Shown: piece by piece, positions 8,364 to 17,200 of the stretch
Layout of the letters: each line of letters starts with the position of its first letter
Position numbering within the stretch: position 1 is the stretch's first letter
Source of the DNA: a bacterium
GTDB lineage: Bacteria; Planctomycetota; Planctomycetia; Planctomycetales; Planctomycetaceae
DNA: 64,000 nt
NCBI GenBank assembly: GCA_016124895.1
Contig: WGMU01000018.1
Location: 62,001-126,000 of the forward strand
Reading direction: 5' to 3'
Translations under genes and position numbers: made by a program
The notes under the pieces: model-generated
What the model saw: only the letters and a program-made list of their open reading frames with translations
Told to the model about the DNA's origin: nothing
Database searches by the model: none

Positions 8364-9974
8364 ATGCCTGCTCAGATTTCATCCTGTGACGCTTCAAAGT
8401 TGCAGCAACTGCTGGCCGGGCAGTTGTCTGTTAACGAGCAATCGCTCGTCGAGGCGCATCTCGACGAGTGCGGCTCGTGCTGCGAGACACTCGAAACGCT
8501 CGCGGCCGACGCGTCCTGGTGGCAGGACGCCAGTGATCTGCTGCAGCGCGAGACGCAACTCGACGAGCGATCGTCGGGCTCGCTGATTCCGAGTTCTCCG
8601 CTGTCGAGTGTCGAGTCAACCGTCGGCGACATTCCGCTCGACTTTCTGGACGCGTCCGACAGTCCGGCGATGCTCGGCAGCCTCGGCGGGTATGACATCA
8701 TCGAACCGATCGGCTGCGGCGGGATGGGCGTCGTCCTCAAAGGTTACGACCGCGAGCTGAACCGGTTTGTCGCCGTGAAAGTGCTCGCACCGCATTACGC
8801 AACGAGCGCTGCCGCTCGAAAACGGTTTGCCCGTGAAGCTCAGGCTGCTGCGGCCGTTGTTCATCCGCACGTGCTGGCGATCCACTCGGTCGATGCTTCC
8901 GGTCGGCTGCCGTATCTCGTCATGCCGCTTGTGACCGGTGAGTCCCTGCAGCAGCGCATCGAACGCGAAGGCTCATTGTCGCTCGAAGAAATTCTGCGTA
9001 TCGGCAGTCAGGCCGCGCGAGGACTGCAGGCGGCGCACGACCAGGGACTCGTGCATCGCGACGTCAAGCCAGGAAACATTCTGCTGGAACGCGGCGTCGA
9101 GCGTGTCATGCTCACGGACTTCGGTCTCGCGCGAGCCGTCGACGATGCCAGCATGACCCGCAGCGGAGTCATCGCCGGCACGCCGCAGTTCATGTCGCCC
9201 GAGCAGGCGTGCGGCGATTCGATCGATCATCGCTCGGACCTGTTCAGCCTCGGCAGCGTGCTCTACACAATGGCCGCTGGCCGGCCGCCGTTCCGGGCGG
9301 AATCGACAATGGGCCTGTTGAAGCGGATCGTCGAAACTGAACCGCGAAGTTTGCAGGAGATCAACCCGGCCATTCCCGAATGGCTGTGCTCAGTCGTCTC
9401 CCGTCTGCACGCAAAAACTCCTGCCACGCGGTTTGAAACCGCCGGTGAACTTGCTGAACTGCTTGAAGACTGCCTCGCCCACGTGCAGCAGCCGACCGTG
9501 TCTCCGCTGCCGGCGATCCTGTGGCGGTCGAAACCGCGATCGCTGCGACGGCCTGTTGCGGCGGCGCTGCTCGCGACCGGTCTGCTCGCCGCGTCGTCTC
9601 CGTTGTGGTTCGACAGTGACTCAAAGACGAGCGAACCAGCGGGCAGTTTCGCAGCCGCGGATACGGCTTCCGATCAGTCGACTGCGACGCCGCAGGACGA
9701 CTTCGCCGACCCGATTCCGTCGATCGACGGTCCATCGGTCGCCGGACCCGAAATGCCGGCAGCGGAAGGTGAACTCGTACCGCTGCCCGCCGACCTGCTG
9801 TCGGTCGAGTCTCAGCTCAACGCCGAACTGACTTCGATCGAGAACGCGGTTAACGCCCTCGATGCGCAGGTCGCTCCGGTTCAACCTGTCGATCACTCCG
9901 CGACGACCACTCTGCCGGCCAATGGTCCGTCGCTTTCCCCGAAAGCTCTCCCGCAGCCCACGAGCGAGGATTAA
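8364..9974 (+). CDS. Membrane Ser/Thr protein kinase with N-terminal anti-sigma-like zinc-finger segment
   Basis: Protein of 536 residues. Residues 5-50 resemble the zf-HC2 anti-sigma fold (LLAGQLSVNEQSLVEAHLDECGSC shortened; the key HxxxCxxC ligands are present). A Hanks-type kinase domain spans about 112-370. It has a Gly-rich loop (IGCGGMGVVLKG), the catalytic Lys in FVAVKVL, HRDVKPGN near 229-236, DFGLAR, and SPEQ before the substrate lobe. A transmembrane segment lies near 396-415 (AAALLATGLLAASSPLWF), leaving an extracytoplasmic Ala/Pro/Asp-rich tail of about 120 residues. It probably senses something outside the membrane and acts on the neighbouring ECF sigma factor. The next gene starts three bases after its stop, indicating co-transcription. 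Confidence 0.92.
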   Translation: MPAQISSCDASKLQQLLAGQLSVNEQSLVEAHLDECGSCCETLETLAADASWWQDASDLLQRETQLDERSSGSLIPSSPLSSVESTVGDIPLDFLDASDSPAMLGSLGGYDIIEPIGCGGMGVVLKGYDRELNRFVAVKVLAPHYATSAAARKRFAREAQAAAAVVHPHVLAIHSVDASGRLPYLVMPLVTGESLQQRIEREGSLSLEEILRIGSQAARGLQAAHDQGLVHRDVKPGNILLERGVERVMLTDFGLARAVDDASMTRSGVIAGTPQFMSPEQACGDSIDHRSDLFSLGSVLYTMAAGRPPFRAESTMGLLKRIVETEPRSLQEINPAIPEWLCSVVSRLHAKTPATRFETAGELAELLEDCLAHVQQPTVSPLPAILWRSKPRSLRRPVAAALLATGLLAASSPLWFDSDSKTSEPAGSFAAADTASDQSTATPQDDFADPIPSIDGPSVAGPEMPAAEGELVPLPADLLSVESQLNAELTSIENAVNALDAQVAPVQPVDHSATTTLPANGPSLSPKALPQPTSED

Positions 9975-9977
9975 ACG

Positions 9978-12518
9978 ATGAAAAAACGAATCATACTCGG
10001 AACTCTGTTCCTCCTGTGCGTGGCCGGTGCCGTGTTCGGGCTTGAGCAGTTCGGCGTCCGTCTGACGATCGTCAAACTCGACCGACCGCTCGATGCCACC
10101 AGTAATCTGGTGCCCGTTGACCTCGTCGACACGGGAAACGAGGAGGCCGTCGTCCGAGTGGCGGAGCCACCAAAAACCGAACCGTTCGCTTCGGCCTTCC
10201 CGGATTTCGAACCTTCTGGAGAACTCGCCGCGGCCGAGCCTCCCGCGCAACAGACCAGTGGGGCCTCCGACGCGGCGCCGCCTGCGGACTCGATCGCCCC
10301 TTCTCCTCTCAATGCGTCTGAGCAGCCAGTCGCTTCCCCTGCTGCAGCGCAGCCAGGACCGCCAATTCCGGTGGACGAGGCCGACTTTGGGCTGCCGCTC
10401 TCCGCTGAACAGAAAACGTCGACCTCGAATTCTGCGGCTCCCGCCGTCGAAGCCCAGGCGTCAGCAACTCCCCGACCTGGACCAAGTGCTCCGCCTGTTC
10501 CGCAGCACACACAGAATCCGTTCACAGTCTCTTCCGACGCGAATCAGTCCAGACCCGCCTACGGCCCCAGTCCTTCCGAGCCGCCCCTGACTTTGAACGA
10601 CTTCGTGGGATCAGATGCCTTTAGCAGGGAGAAAAGCCCGAACGAACGCTTCCCGAACGAACGGATTGAAATCCTCGCGCGGGAACTGCAGGACAAACAG
10701 TCCCGGTTCGTCCCGCATCACTCCGAAGTGCAGAAGGCGCGACAGGCGCTGGAGTTTGAAGTCCGCCGGGCGCTGCAGCGGCGGCGCGAACAGCAGCAGC
10801 AGGAGATCGCGCGGCTGCGTGAGCGACTGACTGAAATCGAACAACGGCTGAACGAGCGGGCGGCCCGCGAGGATGAACTCGTCACCGCGCTGCTTGCCTC
10901 GCTGGTTGCCGGACCGCCGGATTCGGGAAAGCAAACCGTGCTTCCCCCTTCGGACTTAAACCCGGCCACGCGGCCGGGCATCTTTTCGCCTCTGGACGAT
11001 CCGAGACTGCCGACACCGGTCCCGAATACCGATCGCTCCTCGGCCTACCCGGCTGGCTCCATCAACCCCTCCCAGGAGCCGCCGCGCGGCCCGTTGGACG
11101 CGGTCAGCAAACTGCTCGAACAGCTCACCGTCCGCGTGACGTGGCAGTACGAGCAGAAGCCGGGCTTCATCGCTCACGGCAGTCTGGACGGTGTCCTGTT
11201 GACCGACCGGGGTCTGGTCGTCTCAGCACTGCCCGCAGGAATGTTGACCGAGGGCGCTCGCAAGACACTCGAACTGACGATCGTCTTCCCGGCGACACGA
11301 ACAACGGCAGTCGCCCGTCTGGCGGCTGTCAACGAACCAACGGGGCTGGCGCTGTTGCAACCCGATCTCTTTCCGGACGCCACACCGAAACTCGAACTGG
11401 CCGTCGATGAAATTGCCAGTGGAACGTGGGTCTGCGTGGCCACGGTCCAGGATGGTCAGTTCCGTCCGGAAGACGTTTCCGTCGCGGCGTTTACCGGCCA
11501 CGCGCGGCGGCTCGTTGGCAGGCAGGGCACCGCCAGCCGGCTCGCCACGGACATTTCCTCTCAGCCGGGTAGCGGCGGCGCTCCCCTGTTGACGTATCAA
11601 GGCAAACTCGGCGGCATCATGTCCGCTCGCGACCCAGGCCAGTACCTCGGCGCCAGAGAGATCGAACGTCTGCTCGCGAGCGTCAACGACGGCGCCCTGC
11701 AGCTCGAACTCGAAAAGTTCTGGCAGGAGGCGGGACAGAACCAGCCGGTGAGTGCTCGTCAGTTCCTGACGCAGGATCCGCAGGACAGGCAGTCCTCGCT
11801 CCAGTCCAGCCTGCAGACGTCGTTCGATCAGGCACTTGGTCTCGTTCGTGAGATTGCCGAAGCACAGTTCGACGCCGAGCAGGCGCGGCTTGAACGGGAT
11901 CGCCTGGAAGCACTTGTCAGACAGAAGGTCATCTCGAACAGTGAATTCAACAAAGCAGAGATTGCTGCCCGGCACGCCGACAGTCGACTCGCACTGCTGC
12001 TGCAGCAGGCACTGGTTCGACGTCAGCGCTGTGAGCTTTCCCTTCGCTTTGCGAAGTCATCGCTGGAAACGGCCAGGGCTGGTTACGAACAGGCCGCCGC
12101 GGCCTACAAGACGGGCAGTATTCCGGCGACGGAACTGAGTCGGTTGAAGCTCGAAATGGACCAGCGAGACCTTGAGGTCGAACTGGCTCAACAGACTCTC
12201 GACCTGCTTGACCAGTTACAGGCCAGACTGCCGCAGGCCCCGGTTCAGGATACGACTGGCGTGAAACCGGCGTCTGGACCGGAACAGCCAGGTCAGCCTG
12301 AGATTCCGTCGCGAGCCGCGCCCGACACGACGGATTCAACCCGCAGGACGGAGGCACCCGAAACGCCGGAAGCCGCCGATCCCTTTCTCAACAGGATCCC
12401 GGAAGCGTCTCCGTCCAACAGGTCTGATCTTTTTCAGACCGGCGAGTCCCGGCAATCACCGGCTTCAGACAACCCTCTACGGTCATCAACGCCGGAATCC
12501 ACTGAGCCGAAGGACTGA
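9978..12518 (+). CDS. Exported coiled-coil protein with degenerate trypsin-like (pseudoprotease) domain
   Basis: Protein of 846 residues starting at an ATG three bases after the kinase stop. The N-terminus MKKRIILGTLFLLCVAGAVF is a signal peptide or anchor. After a Pro/Ala-rich linker, a coiled coil (about 220-300, rich in RxxLxEIEQRL patterns) precedes a domain at about 385-565 that follows the HtrA/trypsin layout: DGVLLTDRGLVVSALP, then EPTGLALLQPDLF, then QPGSGGAPLLTYQGKLGGI. Compared with active homologues, the His of TNxHV, the Asp of DLA(L/V)L and the Ser of GNSGGP are all replaced (by Ala/Pro, Gly and Gly). A second long coiled coil, resembling HlyD/TolC helices, covers about 615-745. 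Likely a non-catalytic binding or scaffold module working with the kinase; function inferred only. Confidence 0.7.
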   Translation: MKKRIILGTLFLLCVAGAVFGLEQFGVRLTIVKLDRPLDATSNLVPVDLVDTGNEEAVVRVAEPPKTEPFASAFPDFEPSGELAAAEPPAQQTSGASDAAPPADSIAPSPLNASEQPVASPAAAQPGPPIPVDEADFGLPLSAEQKTSTSNSAAPAVEAQASATPRPGPSAPPVPQHTQNPFTVSSDANQSRPAYGPSPSEPPLTLNDFVGSDAFSREKSPNERFPNERIEILARELQDKQSRFVPHHSEVQKARQALEFEVRRALQRRREQQQQEIARLRERLTEIEQRLNERAAREDELVTALLASLVAGPPDSGKQTVLPPSDLNPATRPGIFSPLDDPRLPTPVPNTDRSSAYPAGSINPSQEPPRGPLDAVSKLLEQLTVRVTWQYEQKPGFIAHGSLDGVLLTDRGLVVSALPAGMLTEGARKTLELTIVFPATRTTAVARLAAVNEPTGLALLQPDLFPDATPKLELAVDEIASGTWVCVATVQDGQFRPEDVSVAAFTGHARRLVGRQGTASRLATDISSQPGSGGAPLLTYQGKLGGIMSARDPGQYLGAREIERLLASVNDGALQLELEKFWQEAGQNQPVSARQFLTQDPQDRQSSLQSSLQTSFDQALGLVREIAEAQFDAEQARLERDRLEALVRQKVISNSEFNKAEIAARHADSRLALLLQQALVRRQRCELSLRFAKSSLETARAGYEQAAAAYKTGSIPATELSRLKLEMDQRDLEVELAQQTLDLLDQLQARLPQAPVQDTTGVKPASGPEQPGQPEIPSRAAPDTTDSTRRTEAPETPEAADPFLNRIPEASPSNRSDLFQTGESRQSPASDNPLRSSTPESTEPKD

Positions 12519-12575
12519 GCTGTGTGAGAAATCAGAGGAACCGTGCAGCGTCTGCAGCACAGTTCCGTGATGTGA

Positions 12576-13370
12576 CTACTGGTTCTCCTTCGCCGTGGCC
12601 GACTTGCGTTTTGCTGCCAGCAGTTCGTAGTGCAGGCGGCCGACGTGCCACATGTAGTGAGGGCCGTAACCGGCTTTCGGTCCCCAGGTGTTGGCGGTTG
12701 ATTTCCGAAGATGTTCGATCGCTTCAGCGTCGTGGTCTTCGACGGCGTGGTTCAGACCAATGTAAAGCTCCGCGTAGAACTCGCGCTTGCTGCGTTCTTC
12801 GTCGTCGATCTTTGCGTCGGCAATCTGCTGCTCGATCTGTTGCGGCGTGAGTTTGCCGGCGAAGAGCTGATACACCGCAGGGAACGGTTCGCGGTCGGTC
12901 TTCTCGTACTTGAGCAGCCCTTCGCGGGCTTTCTCAAGACCGTAGGCGCGGCGTTGCGAGAGATATCGCCAGATGCCGTTTTCGCGGTCGACGTTGTCGA
13001 ACGAGTGGTACTCTTCGAACTGCTTTGCGGCTTCCGAATACTTCTGCGCATAGAAGCGGGCGATCCCGCGGCGCCAGTGCGACGGGCCGGTGTCAGGATT
13101 CAATTCGACCATCTTTTCATAATCAGCCAGCGCGTGATCGAAGTCGCCGAGGAAAAAGTACGCGTCGCCGCGTTGTGAATAAGCGGCGGCCGTCGGTGCC
13201 TCGTCGATCGCTTTGCTGAGCTGTTGCGTCTGTTGCTGGAGCCTCTGCTGCAGACGGTCGCGCTCTTCACGACTCAAGGGATGGTCGTCCGGTTCGATCG
13301 CGATGGCTGTCGCTGTCCCACTCAGGATCCAGGTGGCAGCGACGAACAGGCAGTGTGGCAGGAGTCTCAT
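12576..13370 (-). CDS. Exported TPR-repeat protein
   Basis: Protein of 264 residues with a signal peptide (MRLLPHCLFVAATWILSGTATAIA). Three or more tetratricopeptide helices are visible, for example AAYSQRGDAYFFLGDFDHAL, ADYEKMVELNP and WRRGIARFYAQKYSEAAKQF. The layout resembles NlpI-like or generic planctomycete TPR proteins. The C-terminal segment contains a further TPR-like pair (YIGLNHAVEDHDAEAIEHLRK). It is convergent with the kinase operon and divergent from the amidotransferase-like gene. Probably a periplasmic protein-interaction scaffold; the partner is unknown. Confidence 0.8.
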   Translation of the reverse strand: MRLLPHCLFVAATWILSGTATAIAIEPDDHPLSREERDRLQQRLQQQTQQLSKAIDEAPTAAAYSQRGDAYFFLGDFDHALADYEKMVELNPDTGPSHWRRGIARFYAQKYSEAAKQFEEYHSFDNVDRENGIWRYLSQRRAYGLEKAREGLLKYEKTDREPFPAVYQLFAGKLTPQQIEQQIADAKIDDEERSKREFYAELYIGLNHAVEDHDAEAIEHLRKSTANTWGPKAGYGPHYMWHVGRLHYELLAAKRKSATAKENQ

Positions 13371-13831
13371 CCGGTGGACCTTTTGGTGGCATAATCTCGA
13401 TCAGCAACTCGCATCCGGCTTCCGTTTGCCGGCCTTTTTGTCGATTCCGGAGACTTTAGAAAACCTTGTGACAAGACAAAGTATTTCCTGGACAGATTGA
13501 TTTTGCAGCTCTAGTATCCGCCCCGCTTGAGTCAAGATCAGATCGCTGGGAAGTGACTGATGACTTGAGCGGGACGCCTGGTGCTGAGTTATCAGGCGAC
13601 GCGAACCTAAGGAAAGGGAACGCGAGGCAGAGAACGGAATCGACACAGAGTCCTCTGACAAGTGTAAGTCGTCAAAACAGAACGACCTCACTCAAGTGAC
13701 GCTGTGGAGCCGCTGCTTTCGGTTGCTGCTGGCAACTCCCTTCCCTCCGGTTCATCGTGTCAGTTCGCGCTGATCGTGTGCGATGCTGACGTTTCCATTT
13801 CAAGGATGGTTCTTCGGGAGGGAGCCCACAG
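13371..13831. other. Intergenic region between divergent genes with an imperfect hairpin
   Basis: 461 bases without a gene. An imperfect inverted repeat pairs 13522-13534 with 13561-13573 (13 bases, two G-T pairs, 26-base loop). It may be a leader structure of the rightward gene, whose ATG at 13832 is preceded by a good GGGAGGGAG ribosome binding site. No coding frame with a sensible product was found. Confidence 0.4.
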
Positions 13832-14653
13832 ATGACTAAGAAGCCGATTATCGGAATCAATGGCGATTACCGCACCGCTCGACTGGAAGCCGGCGCACTG
13901 AGCTGGTTCAACGCTGGCTACTACGACTGTATCACCGCGTCGAAGATCGAAACCGCTGGCAACAACAAGGCTCGCAACTGTCCGGGCGGACTGCCGATTC
14001 TGATTCCACCGTACGTCGAAGATGAGGACATCGAAGCAATCGTCGACATGATCGACGGTCTGGTTCTCGCGGGCTGCCATCTCGATCTGGATCTCGAACG
14101 ACTGGGTCACGACCCGCATCCGGCGAATCGTCTGATGCCGGCACGACGTGAAGACTTTGATCGACGAATCTGTGAACTGGCGGTGAAACGTCGCCTGCCG
14201 ATCCTGGCGATTGGCTCGGGAATGCAACTGCTCAATTCGATCTGCGGCGGGACGATCCATCGCCACATTCCGGAAGATTTCGAGCAGCCGCTGCAGCACC
14301 GCGATCCGGTCGAGCCGAATCTGCGGCACCTGATCGAGATCGAAGAAGACTCGCTGCTGTTCGATATCTACGGCCCCGGAGAAATTCGAGTGAACAGCCA
14401 GCATCACATGGCGATTGACATTATCGCTCCGCCGTTCCGCGTCGCCGCCCGTACGCCGGACGGAGTCATCGAAGCGTACGAGTCGAAAGAAGAGGACTGG
14501 TTTGTTCTGGGCGTCCAGTGGCACCCGGAAAGTGACACGGCCTCGCGGCTCGACATGCAGGTGTTTGAGGCCTTCGTGCAGGCGTGTGAGGATCTGCGGA
14601 AGGGACAGCCATTCGTTCTGCCATTCCCGATCGCTCAGAAGGCCGCAGCGTAA
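13832..14653 (+). CDS. Class-I glutamine amidotransferase-like (peptidase C26/PuuD-like) protein lacking the nucleophilic Cys
   Basis: Protein of 273 residues, close to the usual size of gamma-glutamyl-GABA hydrolases (about 250). The fold is clear: KPIIGINGDY at the N-terminus, DGLVLAGCHLDLDLE in place of the GG(x)DxxP loop, LPILAIGSGMQLLN at the nucleophile elbow, and VLGVQWHPES at the C-terminus. His231 and Glu233 of the triad are present. However, the elbow normally reads GICRGxQ, and here the Cys position is Gly128 (IGSGMQ). Hydrolysis by the standard mechanism is therefore not expected, and the protein may bind a ligand or use another chemistry. Start chosen at the ATG preceded by GGGAGGGAG. 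A strong terminator follows, so it is probably monocistronic. Confidence 0.85.
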   Translation: MTKKPIIGINGDYRTARLEAGALSWFNAGYYDCITASKIETAGNNKARNCPGGLPILIPPYVEDEDIEAIVDMIDGLVLAGCHLDLDLERLGHDPHPANRLMPARREDFDRRICELAVKRRLPILAIGSGMQLLNSICGGTIHRHIPEDFEQPLQHRDPVEPNLRHLIEIEEDSLLFDIYGPGEIRVNSQHHMAIDIIAPPFRVAARTPDGVIEAYESKEEDWFVLGVQWHPESDTASRLDMQVFEAFVQACEDLRKGQPFVLPFPIAQKAAA

Positions 14654-15178
14654 GTATCCGGCAGAAGCCAGCAGTTCTGACAATTCGCTTCCGCCTTCGT
14701 CAGACTGCCTCTCGCGAATCGCGCCCCGCTGGAATTTACGGATTCCAGCGGGGCGATTTTGTGCGCAACGATTCACAACACAGGAACATTGTTCGCAACG
14801 CCATACAGGTGACTGAGATCGAAAGCTGGCGGCATCGGACGTCGCAGACCGGCTGGCCGATAAGAACGCGGCATCCGGAGAGGTGTAAAGGTCTTCTCAC
14901 ACCAGCCGAGCCTTCCGCTCGAGTGATCGCCCGGTTGAAATGGAACTGTCTGCAGACAATTCCGTTGACCTGACGTTACTCTCTCAGTTTCTGCTGACGG
15001 AATTCATTTATGGATTCGTCAATCGAAGCGGGACTGCTGGTATTTGGCTGTGAGCCGCAGATGTTTCAGCTTCGACCGGTTGGTACCTTGTCGGCAGGAT
15101 CCTATGGCCGACGGAGTGTTCCTGTGGCACGCAGAGACTCGAAGGAATTTGAACTCCTTGCCGTTGTGAGGTTGCGTC
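14654..15178. other. Intergenic region with terminator, no gene found
   Basis: 525 bases between two rightward genes. The first part holds a strong terminator. The remainder (about 14761-15178) shows no coding frame with a credible product. It presumably contains the promoter of the following exported-protein gene, whose ribosome binding site is GAGG just before 15179. Confidence 0.4.
14722..14760 (+). terminator. Rho-independent terminator after the amidotransferase-like gene
   Basis: A perfect 14-base stem (CGCCCCGCTGGAAT at 14722-14735 and its complement at 14742-14755) has a 6-base loop and is followed by ATTTT. One of the strongest terminators in the window. Confidence 0.92.
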
Positions 15179-16150
15179 ATGGATAACAGCATTGACCGCA
15201 GAGACTTCGCGAAGCAGACGACGGCGGTTGTGGGAAGTCTGTTCTCGGGTCCGCTGTTCAGCGGACGCTTTGCGTTCGGCGAGGACGAGGACAGGTCCGA
15301 CAGGCGTCTGGTGCTGCTTGGACTGAATGCTCTCGCGAGGGCTCACGAACTTGATTACTTCACGGATGGGCATCGTGGTGCAGCTCTGATCGCGGCGCAC
15401 CTGATGATCGACGGCAATGAAATGGATGAGCGTGCCCGGTCGCGCATTGTCGAACTGTTCGATCTCAACTGGGCGACAAAGCCACTATGCAAACCCTTCC
15501 CGGACGAAAAGCCCGATCCAGACGGGATCGCTCGAATCGGTGCAGCCCTGGCGGCGAATGGTGAGACGCTGCTGCAGGTCGGCCATAACGCGATCTTCGC
15601 AATGCTGGCGATCAAGGGGTTTCGCCTGCTGCCCGAGGCAGCGACTCCGAAACGCATCGACGGAATCTGCGAGATGATCCGATCGTTCACTCCCTGGCAT
15701 GACATCATGCCGGACAAGGACGTTGATCCGCCGCCCTTTACCGATGCGAAGGCCGCATCGCAATTCATTCTGCGTGAAGCCAGAGATGCCGTTGATCGGT
15801 TCGTCGGCTATGGGCAGGGCTTTGCGGGCCACATGCTGACTTTCGGCCAGTCGCTCGTCGAACTCGCCGCGATGGGGGACGTCGACTGGGCCGAGAGCTG
15901 TCGCACCGCCTTCCGCAAATATGTGACCGTGACTCGTCAAGGTCCGGCGGCGGACGACAAACGCTATACCGACCACAGGCCCAGCAAGCTGAGACCCAAT
16001 CAGGCCGAGTACTGGGCGAAGCGCGGTGACCACTCCGTTGGAATCGGGCACGTCTTCAAGTACCCGTACAGTTACTACGAATTGCTGCGTCGAGCAAACG
16101 ATGCTGCGCTGGCTAAAGAGTGGGACGCCAGGGCGTATCACGTCTTCTGA
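15179..16150 (+). CDS. Exported protein of unknown function with twin-arginine-like signal
   Basis: Protein of 323 residues. The N-terminus has RRDFAKQ followed by a short hydrophobic stretch (TAVVGSLFSG), compatible with a weak Tat signal. The rest is mostly helical with no family I recognise. Notable conserved-looking segments are GHNAIF (near 138), SFTPWHD, YGQGFAGHMLTFGQS, and a C-terminal HSVGIGHVFKYPYSYYEL. ATG chosen because GAGG lies eight bases upstream. It is followed, in convergent orientation, by a subtilase gene 50 bases away. No function is proposed. Confidence 0.7.
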   Translation: MDNSIDRRDFAKQTTAVVGSLFSGPLFSGRFAFGEDEDRSDRRLVLLGLNALARAHELDYFTDGHRGAALIAAHLMIDGNEMDERARSRIVELFDLNWATKPLCKPFPDEKPDPDGIARIGAALAANGETLLQVGHNAIFAMLAIKGFRLLPEAATPKRIDGICEMIRSFTPWHDIMPDKDVDPPPFTDAKAASQFILREARDAVDRFVGYGQGFAGHMLTFGQSLVELAAMGDVDWAESCRTAFRKYVTVTRQGPAADDKRYTDHRPSKLRPNQAEYWAKRGDHSVGIGHVFKYPYSYYELLRRANDAALAKEWDARAYHVF

Positions 16151-16200
16151 GTCTCGGTCCGGTGCATGATTCCAGATCGGCGGGACCGTTTCGGCTCCGG

Positions 16201-17163
16201 CTACTTCTTCGCCGCATAGACATAATCCAGAGCGGCCTTCAGATCGAGTCGCTGGTAGCTGCGATTTGTCGCGGGATCCTGCACGGTAACACCGGTCTTT
16301 TTCATGATCGCCAGCAGCGCTAACGGCAGATTCGGCCCGTCAGTTTTCCAGTCATAGCCAGTCTTCGAGATCGCTTCCTGAAGGACAATGGCGGCTCCGC
16401 ACGCGATCGCGTTCGACGACGATGTCGCTGCCGCGGGAACAACCAGATCCACTTGAGCATGGCGATCGAGATAGACCTCGTCCCGGCCAGGCCGAACGGC
16501 ACCGATTGCAAAACAACCCGGCTGGCACGCCGGCCACGAGATCCCTGTCGTGAAGTTGTGATTGCCGGTCGGAGCGCTCACCCAGATACCAAGCTCACGC
16601 AGTCGAGCCAGCTTCTGATCGATGTCCGTCTGCACGGGCGCGTCGTGAGCTTTGTCGTCGACCGGTGCCAGATTGACCGTCGTGATGCGGTACTGCTTGT
16701 GATTTTCGATGATCCACTGCAGTGCCTTCGCGACTGTTGTTCCATCACTGACGTTGCAGTGGCAGCATTCGAGCGCTCGAATTACGGCAAGCTGATCGTT
16801 GTAGGCGACTCCCCGTTTGCCCCCGAAATTCACCGAAGACGGGATGCCGATCGTCGAGCCGTGGTATCCGCGACCTTCGTGTTTCGGATCGTCGTCACCA
16901 TCGACACTGTCCCAGGCGACCAGCACCTTGGGCGGGTCGCCGTCAGACTTCGACCACTCCGGCCGCGACAACGTGCAGCCATCGTCAACAAGCGCCAGCG
17001 TCTGGCCTTTGCCAAACGTGAGCCGATCACCGTACGCCTGCCACGCAGCAACGATTCCGGCATGTCGAAACGCCGCCGGCTGAGCTGGTTCGGACTGCAG
17101 ACCAGCGCCGTCGGCCGCTGCAAACACCGCGACGGCAATCAGAAGAGACAGTTGATTCATCAT
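16201..17163 (-). CDS. Exported subtilisin-like serine peptidase (S8 family)
   Basis: Protein of 320 residues with an N-terminal signal (LSLLIAVAVFAAADGAG). Subtilase triad signatures can be traced: Asp in TLALVDDGC (near 60), His in GYHGST (near 101, the GHGT block), and Ser in ATSSSNAIACGAAI (near 248, the GTS block). The oxyanion Asn is in APTGNHN. It is short for a subtilase, with no obvious propeptide beyond residues 20-45. The gene starts 37 bases after the stop of the nucleoside hydrolase gene on the same strand, so the two are probably co-transcribed. Likely a secreted protease; substrate unknown. Confidence 0.8.
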   Translation of the reverse strand: MMNQLSLLIAVAVFAAADGAGLQSEPAQPAAFRHAGIVAAWQAYGDRLTFGKGQTLALVDDGCTLSRPEWSKSDGDPPKVLVAWDSVDGDDDPKHEGRGYHGSTIGIPSSVNFGGKRGVAYNDQLAVIRALECCHCNVSDGTTVAKALQWIIENHKQYRITTVNLAPVDDKAHDAPVQTDIDQKLARLRELGIWVSAPTGNHNFTTGISWPACQPGCFAIGAVRPGRDEVYLDRHAQVDLVVPAAATSSSNAIACGAAIVLQEAISKTGYDWKTDGPNLPLALLAIMKKTGVTVQDPATNRSYQRLDLKAALDYVYAAKK

Positions 17164-17200
17164 GGCACCTGCTGGGTGATTTTCTGCCGGAAGGGCGGAA

